A DNA stretch of 64,000 bases, from positions 229,891 to 293,890 of the forward strand of contig VZQC01012328.1 in the NCBI GenBank assembly GCA_009823505.1. The letters are read 5' to 3'. Under the pieces are notes generated by a model. That model saw only the letters and a program-made list of their open reading frames with translations, was not told the DNA's origin and did not search any database. Positions 1 to 11,029 of the stretch are shown here, one piece after another. The stretch is from Rhizomys pruinosus (taxonomy: Eukaryota > Chordata > Mammalia > Rodentia > Spalacidae). A program made the position numbers and the translations under genes. How positions within the stretch are numbered: the stretch's first letter is position 1; each line of letters opens with the position of its first letter.

Positions 1-72
1 CCACCAGGCCTGGCCTTTTACATGGGTGCTGGAGAGATTGAACTCGGGTCACTAGGCTTGTTTGCGTTCAGG
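1..72 (-). mobile_element. SINE fragment (B3/B4-like), cut by window start
   Basis: Begins with the complement of a B1 head (ccaccaggcctggc) followed by a tcgaactcgggtcac-type box B segment, an arrangement seen in antisense B3/B4 composites. Confidence 0.4.
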
Positions 73-487
73 AACTTTACAGAAGAGATCCTGAGATAGC
101 TCATAGCCCTGATCATTAGTTTCAAAACCATCAATGCTCCAATTTATTTCTGATATGTTTTACCAGGAGATACATATAAACACTAAACCATTTGAAACCC
201 AGCTTCCGCAGCATGAAGTCACTATCTTAAAATAGTGGTGGAGCTTTTCAGCCAGGACTAGTGGCCCTGGCAAACGTCCTCGTTTCTGTGGTTGGCAGAC
301 ATGACAGGCCTGGTTCATAACAAAATCTGTAAGAGGTTGGCTCGGTCGGCATAAAGCGCTGTGAATCCCAAGAAAGCAGCAGGTCACCAATCAAGGCCTC
401 TTGAAGTTCAGACTGAATCTCCAAGACTGCGTATGGAGCAACTGTTGCTCTGCCTTCAAACAACGTCAAAAGGTCTTAAGAGGTAGG
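73..487. other. Unassigned sequence with an open minus-strand stretch
   Basis: No SINE or L1 recognised. The minus strand at 248-469 is open for 73 codons and reads like ordinary protein (contains APYAVLEIQSELQEAL), with no ATG start and an upstream stop. It could be a decayed retrocopy or chance; I do not recognise it. Confidence 0.3.
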
Positions 488-552
488 CTGAAGAGATGGA
501 CTCTGTCATTAGAGTGCTTACGCCTTTAAAAAAAAAAAAAAAAAAAAAAAAA
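488..552 (+). mobile_element. Truncated B2-like SINE with poly(A)
   Basis: A ggctgaagagatgg head and a short tRNA-like segment pass directly into about 25 A residues. Confidence 0.35.
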
Positions 553-2790
553 GAAAAGATTAACAACATTGACAAACCTTTAGCCAAATTAACCAAAAGA
601 GAGAGGACCTAAATCAACAAACTCAGAGACAGAAAAGGGAACTACTACTACAGATCCAGAGGAAATTCAGAAAACTGTAAGGATATACTTTTAAAAAAAT
701 CTATATTCAACTAAACCAGAAAATCTAGATGAAATGGATAAGCATTTAGATATGTATGGATTACCAAAATTAAAACAAAACGACATAAATAATTTAAACA
801 AACCCATAACAAACAATGACATAGATAAAGTAATGGAAAAATCTCCCAATTAAAAAGAGCCCAAGACCAGATGGACACAGCACAGAATTCTACCAAGCCT
901 TCAAAGAAAGACTAGTACTAATTATCCTCAAATTATTCCTCAAAATTAAGGAACAGTCCCAAATTCCTTCTATAAAGCCAGTTTAGTCTAATACCCAAAC
1001 CAGAAAAGACCTAACAAAAAAGAAAATTATCCATCAGTTGCTCTGATGTACACGGATGCAGGAGTTCTCAATAAAATACAAAACAAATACAAGAACACAT
1101 CAAAGAGATTATCTACCATGATCTGGTTGTCTTCATTCCAGGGATGTGGGGATGGTTCAATATACATAAATCAATAAATGTAATCCAACACATAAACATA
1201 CTCAAGGACAGAAACCACATGATCATCTCATTAGATGCAGAAAAGGCCTTTGACAAAATCCAGCATCCATTCATGATAAAAGTCATGGAGAACCTAGGCA
1301 TGCAGATTCATCATAAAAGTTGTGGGGAATTGAGACATACAGGGGACTTATCTCAACATTATAAAGGCAATATGCCACAAGCCCACAGCTGACATCCTAT
1401 AGAATGGAGAAAACTGAAAACATTCCTACTGAAGTCAAGAACAAAGCAGAGATGTCATCTCTCCATTTCTGCTTCAAGTGTAGCTTGAAGTCTTAGCTAG
1501 AGCAACAAATACAAATGAAGGCAATAAAGGAAATGCACATTGAAAAGAAGTGAAAGTAACTGTATTTGCAGATGATATAATTCTATACATAAAGGACCCT
1601 ACAAATGCCACCAAAAAGTGTCTAGAGTTGATAAATACATTCAGCAAAGTAGCAGGTATAAAATTAACACCCCCAAGTCAGTAGCCTTCCTATACACTAC
1701 CAACAAATACACTGAGCAAGTAATGCAGAGCACTATCCTATTCATGACACCTTGAAAAGTCCAAAAAATATCTTGGAATAAATCTAACAAAGGAAGTGAA
1801 GAACTTTTACAACTAAAGCTTTAAGATACTGAATAAATAGATTGAAGATATTAGAATATGGAAAGATCTCCCATGCTCCTGAATCAGTAGGATTAATATT
1901 GTGAAAATTACCATCATAAAAGCAATCTGAAAGTTAAATGCAATACCCATGAAAATTCCAACACGATTCTTCACAGAAATAGAAAAAAAAATCACCTCAA
2001 GTTTCATATGGAAACAAAACAAAAGAAAACAAAACAAAAAACAGGATAGCAAAAATAATCCTAAACAATAAAAGAACCCCGGGGATATTACCATCTCAAA
2101 CCTCAAATTATGTTACAGAGCTATAGTAATAAAAACAGCATGCTTCTGACATAAAACAGACAAGTTGATACATACCACAATGGAATATTATCCTGTTCTT
2201 TAAAAAAATGAAATTAAGAAATTCACAGGTAAATTAGACAGAACTTAAAACAATCATCCTGCCGGGCATGGTGGTACATGCCCTTCGTCTCAGCACTTGG
2301 GAGGCAGAGGCAGGAGGATGTCCATGAGTTCAAGGCCAGCCTGGTCTACATAGTGACTTCTAGGCCAGTTGGGGCTACAGGGAGCCCCTGTTTCAAAAAG
2401 ACCAAAACAGAACAAAAAAAAAAAAACAAACAAAGAACAACAACATCAAAAACAATCATCCTGAATGAGGCAACCCAAAGTCAGAAAGACAAATGTCACC
2501 TGTTCTCTCTCATAACTGAATGCTAGCTTTGAAGTCTTAGATATCCGTGTTTCCATTTGAAAATCCAGAGGGGTCAAGGAAGTAATAAATAGCCATGGGT
2601 GGGTAGGGAGGCTTCCTGGGAGAGGTGGTAGAATTCAGTGATGTGAGAGGGGAAAGGGGAACATTGGAGTGGGAAGGGTTAGATGGAGTGGGGGATAGGA
2701 CGGCAAGGAGGAGGAGGGGTATGTGAGGAATGAGCAATACTGAAGGCCGTTAGGAAAAGCCTGTGGGGACCTACCACTATACAAGCTTCT
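553..2790 (+). mobile_element. L1 fragment: ORF2 (RT region) and 3' part
   Basis: Translated fragments match L1 ORF2, for example [20 protein letters not shown] near 1228-1287, the reverse-transcriptase segment. Many stops and frameshifts. The 3' region is interrupted by a B1 at 2261 and a B2 at about 2795. Confidence 0.85.
2261..2448 (+). mobile_element. B1 SINE inside L1
   Basis: Full B1 from gccgggcatgg to an A-rich tail. It is flanked by the 14-bp target duplication aaaacaatcatcct at 2247-2260 and 2449-2462, proving insertion into the older L1. Confidence 0.93.
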
Positions 2791-2794
2791 TTTA

Positions 2795-3017
2795 AAAAAT
2801 ATTTTATTATTTTCATTTTATGTGTATGAATATATTGCCTGCGTGTAAGTGCACCTGTGTTGCCCAATACCCAAGGAGTCAGAAGAAGGCATCAGATTTC
2901 TCTGGAACGGGAGTTAAGGATGGTTGTTAGCTGACATGTGGGTACTGGGAATTGAACCTGGGTCCTTTGCAAGAGCAGCTGGTGCTCTTAACTGCTGAGC
3001 CATCTCTCCAGCCCCCA
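2795..3017 (-). mobile_element. B2 SINE
   Basis: Antisense B2 from a T-rich tail to ccatctctccagcccc. The flanking cagcttctt-like sequences suggest a short target duplication within L1-derived DNA. Confidence 0.9.
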
Positions 3018-3179
3018 GCTTCTTAAAATATCTATGTATACATTATAAAAAGAGCTTATAAAAGGAGTTACCTTATAACATGGGGAGGGCATTGCTTTTT
3101 CTAGACATCACAGGCTAATGAAAAGCAAAAGACCTCAATGCCAGGAATGGACTCCCTCTTTAGAAGCTGTTGATGAGGA

Positions 3180-3905
3180 GTCATCCATGTTCATTGCTGT
3201 CCTTTTCATAATAACTAGAAATTGGAAACAACCGAGATGTTCATCAAACTGGTGAATGGATAATGAAGGGGTGTTGAATGTGTACACAACAGAATATTAT
3301 TCTGCTCTTTAAAAACCCCAACTGGCCAATATACAGAGAACAAGAGGTTTCAGAACGCTTATCCCTGCATAGGACACCTAGATCAAGTTTCTGTCTCCGA
3401 GGGCTCAGAGATAATTGTGGAAGAGGGAGTAGAAAGAGCGTAAGAACGTGAGATGGTGGATGACCACAAGGGAAAGGAATTTCCAGGACAGCTGCTCAGT
3501 TATTCACATGAACCTCACAGCAATGGTGACACCATGCACAATTACCATGGAAACCAGACAAAATTCCCAGCACAGACGTTGGAGAGTGGATAAGAAACCC
3601 CAATCCAACCTAAAGAAATTCTATCAACTGATGGCTGCTGAGAGGGGCAGAGACAGTCTCTTTCAAGGGTGGGACTCCTGGTAGGTTAACCAGACTCCAG
3701 CGGATGGACCCACACTGAAGGACATTTGGGGACATAAATTAGACATAATAGGCCATATATATAAATATAATAGTTATACATTATATATAATACATGAAAC
3801 TGGATGGGAGGGAAGAGGCGGAGTTGTGGAGAGGGGAAAGGAGCCATATGCCATCAAATTATTTTGTATAAAATTGGAAAAAGTCAATTAAAATGTTTTA
3901 TAAAG
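3180..3905 (+). mobile_element. L1 3' end fragment
   Basis: Repeats the L1 'aattggaaacaaccgagatg...gaatattattctgctcttt' region found near 2165, then a purine-rich 3' UTR (gggagggaagaggcgg) ending in A/T-rich sequence. This is a second, separate L1 copy. Confidence 0.7.
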
Positions 3906-3999
3906 TAAGATGGAGAGTGAGACAGACAAGACACTACACATCAGTTTCCTGTCTCCACAGGCACATATGTATATACACACAAACATCCATACACATGTA

Positions 4000-4026
4000 A
4001 CACACACACACACACACACACACACA
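4000..4026. repeat. (CA)n microsatellite
   Basis: About 13 uninterrupted CA units. Confidence 0.97.
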
Positions 4027-4119
4027 TACTTTCTCCAACTAGTCTGCTAAAGTCAAGTGTTTCCAGACTGCCATTTCCCTGAAGCAACTACATTATAATT
4101 AATTAAAATATTAATCTAA

Positions 4120-4262
4120 GCTGGTCATGGTAGCTATGCCTTTAATCCCAGCATTCTGAGGCACAGGCGGGTGGATCTCTGTGGATCAAGGCCAGCCGGG
4201 TCTACACAGTGAGTTCCAGGCCAGCTGTGGCTACAGGGAGACCCTGTCTCAAAAAGACAAAA
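4120..4262 (+). mobile_element. B1 SINE
   Basis: gctggtcatgg head, complete body, ending ctgtctcaaaaagaca. Confidence 0.9.
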
Positions 4263-4956
4263 GAAAATGAAAACAGAAATGAAAAACATTAGTATTATAT
4301 AAGATATTTACATAAAAATATGTCCCCAGTACCAGCTGGACCAAATCCTTGCAGTTTCATGCTGCGATCCCTACTAAGACACCTGTGAGACATTTGCATC
4401 CACTGTGATAGCTCAGAAGATTAAAATCAAGGATTTGTATAAACCAGAAAGACAACTTTGCATTTAGCACCATGGGTGATTCCAGGATACATGTTACAAA
4501 TACACAAAGCTATTGTTGTATTAGTAGACTCAGGTTGAATGTTCATATAATTTTCTTATAATTTGGCCACTGGAACAATAAAATAAATCCTGAGGTGTTC
4601 AGCAGCCTCCTCATAGATTAAATGTCTGTGAGCTAAGTTCCCAATAGCAGAAATGGTACCAGGTGGTAGACCTGAGGATTGGCACAGCATCTTTCTGATG
4701 GGAATGAAGACTTCCATGTTTCTCTGGCAATTTGGGCTAAAAAAACCCTACATTTTTCTTATAGAAAAACAAAATATGAAAGAAAAGGTAGAATCAAAAG
4801 TCCCAAGAATCTTGATATGCTTTAGTGAAGTTTATTTTCCAACATCCAGAAATTTTCTTCCAATCAGTAGTCAAACAAGTCTCACATTCCAAATGTACCT
4901 GGCGACACCATTGTCTCAGGGACAGATACCACATTTGGTAATTTCATTTATTGTTG
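4263..4956. other. No gene or repeat recognised
   Basis: AT-rich sequence with a 103-codon open frame (4653-4964) that shows no family features. Confidence 0.5.
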
Positions 4957-4959
4957 ATT

Positions 4960-5187
4960 TTTAAAAAATATTTTATTTATTGTTTTTATTAATATGTTTG
5001 AGTGTATTGCCTGCATGTGTGTAAGTGCACCTGTCTTGTGCAGTGCCTGCAGACATCAGAAGAGGGCATCATGTCCCTTGGAACTGAAGTAATGGATGGT
5101 TGTTAACTGCCATGTGGGTGCTGTGAATCAAACTCAGGTCCTTTGTAAGAGAAGCCAGTGCTCTTAACCTCTGAGCCAGCTCTTCAG
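4960..5187 (-). mobile_element. B2 SINE, diverged
   Basis: T-rich tail, gtattgcctgcatgtgtgtaa region and a box A/B complement ending gagccagctcttcag. Confidence 0.85.
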
Positions 5188-5484
5188 ACACTACTGAGAT
5201 TAGAAGCATAATTGTGTTTCGTCTTCTTGAGTCTTTTTTGGGCACTTTAAAGCATGTCTTCAAAGGCACAAGTAGCATCAAATATCAAAGTATCAGTAGA
5301 GTTGCTCTGATGTTTTCCAGGCCTATTGTGTTTCTTTCTGCTGATTTCTCTCTGTGGGTCTGTGCATGTGTTCCCAAAGCACAGCTCACTGTATTGTTGA
5401 GGAACTTTGTTACCCCATGAATTCTGTGCCATATACATACATTTATATGTGTGTTTAAGGACTGACTACGTGGGAATTAATAAC

Positions 5485-5805
5485 CTTTCAGGGATCTTGT
5501 CCTTGGAGAAAATGGATTCCCTCTCTCCCACCAGGAGTTGATTGCCTGTAGCTCTTCATCTAGAAGGGGCACCTTGTGCCCCCATCCACATTGGCACATC
5601 AGCTGATGTCATCGTTATGCAGTTAGTTTACAACCATATTACAGAGATACATAAGTGCAGGTATGCATATGTAAGAATAATAATCAAAGAAGAGAGCAAG
5701 AAGTTGAGAGCAAGAAGGGGACATGGAGGGAGCTGGAGAGGGAAAGAGGGGCAGAACCGATGTGAATAAAGTACTCATGCATGAAAGTGAAAAAGAGACT
5801 TTTTT
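5485..5805 (+). mobile_element. L1 3' UTR fragment
   Basis: ccttggagaaaatggattccct and the purine-rich gagagggaaagaggggcag tract followed by AATAAA-like tail sequence resemble rodent L1 3' ends. Confidence 0.5.
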
Positions 5806-5934
5806 CTAAGTCTGATCCATAAGGCTTCTCTTGGACCAACAGAGCAGCCTCTAACATCGATGGCAGCTAAGGGCACTTGGGAGCAGCAATCCCAAGGGCT
5901 TCTTGTTCTTGCTCTTCCTGGGCTATCAGATGGC

Positions 5935-6090
5935 CTCCTCCTGACCTTCCTCTCCTTCCTAGTCTTCCCTCCCACCTTCCCTCTCTTCCTACTCTTCCTC
6001 TTTCCCATTTCTTCCTCACCCTCCTGCTCTTCCTCCTCTTCCTCCCTTTTCATCTCCTCTTTTTCTTCCTCCCCCTTTTCCTTCTTTTCA
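5935..6090. repeat. Polypyrimidine (TTCC/CTTCCT) tract
   Basis: About 150 nt almost purely C and T on the + strand. It creates long low-complexity open frames on both strands. Confidence 0.9.
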
Positions 6091-7424
6091 GTTTTGAGAA
6101 TAGTTTAAAAGATAATATTTCCAATTAACATTAACAGTGAAATCCATCTCAGCACAAAAACTTACCTGGCTCCCCTACATGGGACTGTAGTGGTTAATAT
6201 TTTTAGTATTGACTTTGCTCTCTCCCCAAATGCAGGGTTTAATTTTCAAATAATCTCTATAGCACAGACATTACTATTAGCCCCATTTTATAGATGAGGA
6301 AATGGGCCTTAGAGATTACTTAACTTGTTCCAATCTCTCCGGCCAGTGTGGAACAGCTAAGAAGTTTCACCTTGGTCCTCCCAGAAGCTATATCTATAAA
6401 ACCTCCCAGAGCAGCCCACATGGTCTCCCCAGTGCCCAGATAAAGTACAGAACGTCTCCTCCTCACCAGCTCTAGAGGAGACCCGTTATGTGCTAGGCCC
6501 TTTGGGAGACAGCTGTTAGGAACCAGTCCTCAAGCAGTGTCCTTAAGAATTGAGAGCCAGAAACCCCCAGGAGCTCCAAGCCTCATCAACCATACTGTTA
6601 TGCACCTGGCAGTCTGATCTGAAGGACAAAAGAAATAATAACCAGCTAGCCAGAAATAGTCTTCTTTCCTTTCCCTGAAAGTTAATTTGAACAAGGATTG
6701 AAATCGAAAGAGATTCCTAGAAGCAAACAGCAGATCAATCCTTTCTGGGCTGGGGGCAAGTACATCTTAAACATGAGTCTTTATGTATTGTGAAGTTTGG
6801 TAATAGCCGTATATAGCTGGCTTTCAGGTCTTAAGCTTCTCCAGTAGGAACAATCTTGTCTTGAAAGAGTTTCTAGCTAGAAAGCTTCTACAAGCTCTGG
6901 CAAGAGTTTGGACTTGTGAACAACCTCCTTTCTCAAACTGTTCCGCTCAGAAGATGTTTATTTCTTCTTACTCCTTGCCAAGCACTTCACCTCCTCCTAA
7001 CCTCACTGCCTCCCACAATTCCTCTCCAGTCCAATTCTCCTTGTCACCCAGTTAATCGTGGTTCTCTGCACCTGAGCAAGGGATGGAGCGGAGGCCGTAA
7101 TGCATTTAGGCAGCGTTTTCTCTTTGGACTGCCAGCCCAAGGCAGGCCAGGTGGGCAGTGATTCAAGTTGAAATGAACTTCAGCTCTGTTCAAGCATTCA
7201 GTTTTGATCTGTGGGAAAACTTCTTTGTAATGTGTGCCAGGGAAATGCGGTTTAAAAAATAATCATATGCAGGGAATTGTTACATAGGAGTCAGACTGCT
7301 TTGTGGTCCCTTGGCTGGGATGTTTCAAACATTATACTACAAGCAAGAAAAGGTAAAGTAGAGGAACACGACAAGCAAGGTTTTCTTATAAAATACGGGC
7401 TTACTGAGACTGGAATTGAAGTGC
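6091..7424. other. No gene or repeat recognised
   Basis: 1.3 kb without SINEs, unusual for this SINE-dense window. No convincing coding frame. Confidence 0.5.
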
Positions 7425-7580
7425 TTTTTTTTTTTTGGTCTTTTTGAGATAGGGTCTCCCTGTAGCCCCAGCTGTCCTGGAACTCATTCTGTAGACCAGG
7501 CTGGCCTTGAACTCACAAAGATCCACCTGCCTCTGCCTCCCAATTGCTAGGATTAAAGGCGTGTGCCACCACGCCCAGCT
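7425..7580 (-). mobile_element. B1 SINE
   Basis: T-tail at 7425, full antisense body ending gtgccaccacgcccagc. Confidence 0.93.
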
Positions 7581-7767
7581 TAAAGGACCTAGAGGCCAGC
7601 TTGGAGCTTCCTAACACCCAAATGTGCTTGCAGTTGGGGCTGTGATCTCCCAGGTCACAAAACACTGAAAAGCCATGCATCGAAAGACCAAGATGGCCTT
7701 ACAGTCATTTTTACCACCTGGCCCCAAACTACAGGATTATATAATGTCCTTTAAAACCTAGCTAGAA

Positions 7768-7990
7768 GGGGCCCCCAGATCAGTTGCAGAGCTGTTCTCT
7801 AGCACATGTGAGGGCCCGGTTTATCCCTGGCACTGAAAAAAATTCAATGAGGCCATCAGGTAACAACACTATCCACACAGAACTGACACTCTGAATCTGA
7901 TCCCCAGAACCCATGTAAAAAGCCCAATACGGTGTTGTGCATCTGTGATCCAAGCACTGCAATAATTACTAGAGGAGTAGGAGACAGAAG
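7768..7990 (+). mobile_element. B3/B4-like composite SINE, degraded
   Basis: An ID-like tRNA part (gagctgttctctagcacatg) precedes a weak B1-like stretch (atacggtgttgtgcatctgtgatcc). Confidence 0.45.
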
Positions 7991-8187
7991 AACACACAGT
8001 CAGATTTAAGCCAAAAAGAGAAATTCAAAATTACCACATTTTAGAAGATAATAAATGTGACTTTCTTCATTACTTGGTGATGGAAACAATTTTTTGAACA
8101 TAAACAAAAATCCCAAAAGTTGCATAAAGGAAAATATGTAAAATTTCAACTACATTGAAACAGTTTCATTTAAAAAACAAAACCTGT

Positions 8188-8417
8188 GGGCTAGAGAGAT
8201 GGCCTAGCGGTTAAGAGCGCCGACAGCTCTTACAGAGGACCCGGTTCGATCCCCAGCACCCACATGGTGGCCAAGAACCGTCTGAAACTCCAATTCCAGG
8301 AGAACTCCAGTTCCAGGGGAATCCAACACCCTCTTCTGACCTCTGCGGCATTTCACGACACGGGTGCACAAAATTGGAATGCAGACAGTACATTGATCAC
8401 ATACAGAAATAATAAAT
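8188..8417 (+). mobile_element. B2 SINE, young type with internal duplication
   Basis: Carries gcctagcggttaagagcgcc and the doubled actccaattccagg/actccagttccagg unit. A B1 follows without a gap. Confidence 0.95.
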
Positions 8418-8609
8418 GCCAGGCGTGTGGTGGCGCACGCCTTTAATCCTAGCACTGGGAGCAGAGGAGAGTCACACCAGATCTGTGAGTTTGAGGCCAA
8501 CTGGTCTACAGAGTGAGTTTTCAGGACAGCCCGAGAGCTACAGGGAGACCCTGTCTCAAAAAGACCAAAAAAAAAACAAAAAAAAACAAAAAAAACAACA
8601 ACAACAAAA
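8418..8609 (+). mobile_element. B1 SINE fused to the tail of the B2
   Basis: Starts in the B2 A-tail. Only one pair of duplications (aaaacaaaacctgtg, ending at 8187 and 8624) flanks the B2 plus B1. Confidence 0.92.
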
Positions 8610-9062
8610 AAAACAAAACCTGTGAAAATACAGGCTAGCTGTCACCCACCTACAGGCATGTTCGTCATGCAACATTAGCGAAAAGTTTCGGCTTCCAGAG
8701 CTGTCTTTGTCTTCTCATTCTTGTAACATTTTTCCAATTGTAGGTGAATAATCACAGATGGGTCCCCTTCACTCATTACAGAGCTCTAAAAAGTACACAA
8801 AAGACAAGCAATTGCTACAACCAACTGTCCAGAGCTCCACGTTAGACATTTTTTCAACTATTGAACTGAACAGGGAACTGGCACTCAGAACATTTAGAGA
8901 ATTGCTGAGCCAAAAGTTACAGAATGTTAAAAATGGGCAAAAGGTTCCCATTTTGCAATAGCCATTTTGCAAAAGACAAATAACCCCCAAAGCCAGTAGA
9001 CATGGGAGTGTTCTCACTCTTATTTTGGAGCAGAAAAGGGCGTGTTAAAATCGTAATGATAG

Positions 9063-9310
9063 GGCTGGAGAGATGGCCTAGCGGTTGGGAGCGCCGACGC
9101 TCTTGCAGAGGACCCGGGTTCGATCCCCAGCACCCACATGGCGGCTGAGAGCCGTCTGAAACTCCAATTCCAGGAGAACTCCAGTTCCAGGGGAATCTGA
9201 CACCCTCTTCTGACTTCCGCGGCATTGCACGACACGGGTGCACAAACCTGCATGCAGACAGTACATTCATACACATACAGAAATAAATAAAGTTAATAAA
9301 AAAATTTAAA
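9063..9310 (+). mobile_element. B2 SINE, young type
   Basis: Flanked by the 16-bp target duplication aaaatcgtaatgatag at 9047-9062 and 9311-9326. Full length with an AAATAAATAAA-type tail. Confidence 0.96.
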
Positions 9311-9446
9311 AAAATCGTAATGATAGGCTGAATGAATGTCATCAAACTGAGTTCAAACTTTATGCTTGTCAGCATGAATCACAGAGTTTCAGCTTCTACA
9401 GAGGTTTAAGTGAAATTCTGTGGAAAGTTTTGATAAATAGGCTTGG

Positions 9447-9617
9447 TTTTTTGTTTTGTTTTGTTTTGTTTTGTTTTGTTTTGTTTTGTGAGAAATGGTC
9501 TTCCTGCAGTCCCAGTTGGCCTGAAACTCACTATAGACCAGGCTGGCCTCCATCTCACAGAGACCTGTCTTTGCCTCCTGTGTGCTGGGACTAAAAGTGT
9601 GCACCACCACACCCAGC
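9447..9617 (-). mobile_element. B1 SINE with (TTTTG)n tail
   Basis: The antisense A-tail has become about eight TTTTG units. The body ends caccaccacacccagc. Confidence 0.92.
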
Positions 9618-9847
9618 TCTTGATGACATTATTAAGATAATGAAACTTTCAGAATCGAGGTCTATCTGGTAACTGGGATGGTATCTTCAGGAGCTTTTTA
9701 TCTTACCCAGGATCCTCTCTGGTTCTCTCTCTACTTTCCTGGACTCCATGAAGTAAAGCAGTCTCTGCCACAAGCTTGTGTCACCCCGTGCTCTGCCTCA
9801 CCTCAGGCCCAAAGCACCAAATCCAGCCGGCCCTGAACTGAAACTTC

Positions 9848-9995
9848 CTCGCTGGGAGTAGTGGCCTGTGCCTGTGAGCTCAGCATTAGAGAGGCAGAAG
9901 CGGCAGGGCAGCACAAGTTCAAGACCAGTGTGTTTACATAGCAAGCCCCAAAGTAGCTCGGCCCCTCTCAAAAGAAGAAGGAAAAATAAAAGCAA
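9848..9995 (+). mobile_element. B1-like SINE, degraded
   Basis: gctgggagtagtggcctgtgcctg head and aggcagaagcggcaggg; the 3' half is weak. Confidence 0.55.
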
Positions 9996-10670
9996 AAACA
10001 CCTTTTTTTCTTTTGTTTCTCTCAGTATTTGTCACAGTGACAAAAAAGCTAACTACCACAATGAGGAACAGGATAATTTAAGGTCTCATCATACCAAGAG
10101 CAGGCATGGAGGCTGATCTGCAAGAGCCAACGTGTACACTGGATGACATTTAAACTGGTGTGACTGCTTTGGGAAATGTCTAAACATTTTATGGTAATGT
10201 TCAAGATAAGCTTACCCTGTGACTCAGAAGTTTCACTCCCAGGCATACAGTTGAATTCTCTCCATAGGTTCATTGATAAAACTGACCCAAACCTAGAAAT
10301 AGCCTCCATCCATAGAAGAAAAAGAAAAAAAAAATGAGTCTCACACAGGAATGAAAAGGCATGAACAAAACGGTCATGTACAATGCGGATGCATCTGATG
10401 AATAAGGTGAGAAACAAGTGTGGGCAGTAAAACTATAAAGAAAAGCCAGACATTTTTACCCCTGGATTGGGAATAGCAGTGATCTCTGATAGAGAGGTGG
10501 GCTGGGGAGGAGGGACTGCTCAAGAGGGGTCATACTGTCTGAACAAATTTCTTCTTGTGACATACCTGGTAACTGCACTGCATGTATTTTAAACTATTGG
10601 CTAAACATCCATGTGCATTTTATAGACAGGTAATACAGCTTGGCACCAATGACAGCTTACCAATGGTATT
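9996..10670. other. No gene recognised; possible old L1 remnants
   Basis: A weak L1-3'-like stretch (ggaatagcagtgatctctgatag, then gacatacctggtaactgcac) but nothing assignable. Confidence 0.35.
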
Positions 10671-10684
10671 TCAACCACTTCTTT

Positions 10685-11015
10685 TTTTTAAATTTATTAG
10701 CTTTCTTTTTATTTTATTTATTTATTTATTTATTTGTTTGTTTGTTTGTTTGTTTTTTGCGGTTCTTAGCCTCAGCCTTTAACCACTGCGCTATCCCCAC
10801 AGCCCTTATTTATTTATTCGTATGAGTGTATTGTCTGCATGTAGATTGATGCACCTGTGTCGTGCAATGCCACAGAGGTCAGAAGAGGGCATCAGATTCC
10901 TCTGAAACTGGAGTTAAAGACGGTTCTCAGCCACCATGTGGGTGCTGGGGATTGAACCCAGGTCCTCTGCAAGAGCAGTCAGTGCTCTTAACCGCTAGGC
11001 CATCTCTCCAGCCCC
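10685..11015 (-). mobile_element. B2 SINE plus an extra short tRNA-SINE segment, one insertion
   Basis: Exact 14-bp duplications tcaaccacttcttt at 10671-10684 and 11016-11029 bound the unit. Inside are a full antisense B2 (10806-11015) and an additional antisense piece (10756-10805). The piece is a B2-like head with most of the middle deleted and its own (GTTT)/(ATTT) tail. Confidence 0.88.
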
Positions 11016-11029
11016 TCAACCACTTCTTT

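Noticed and set aside
1144..1392. Standalone gene at 1144-1392
   Set aside because: It is L1 ORF2 reverse-transcriptase sequence in a broken element.
5775..6128. Ser/Leu/Phe-rich (plus) and Glu/Lys-rich (minus) ORFs
   Set aside because: Low-complexity polypyrimidine tract.
8204..8500. Repeated '[21 protein letters not shown]'-type ORFs at many sites
   Set aside because: These are the antisense translation of B2 SINEs; their recurrence reflects repeat copies, not a protein family.
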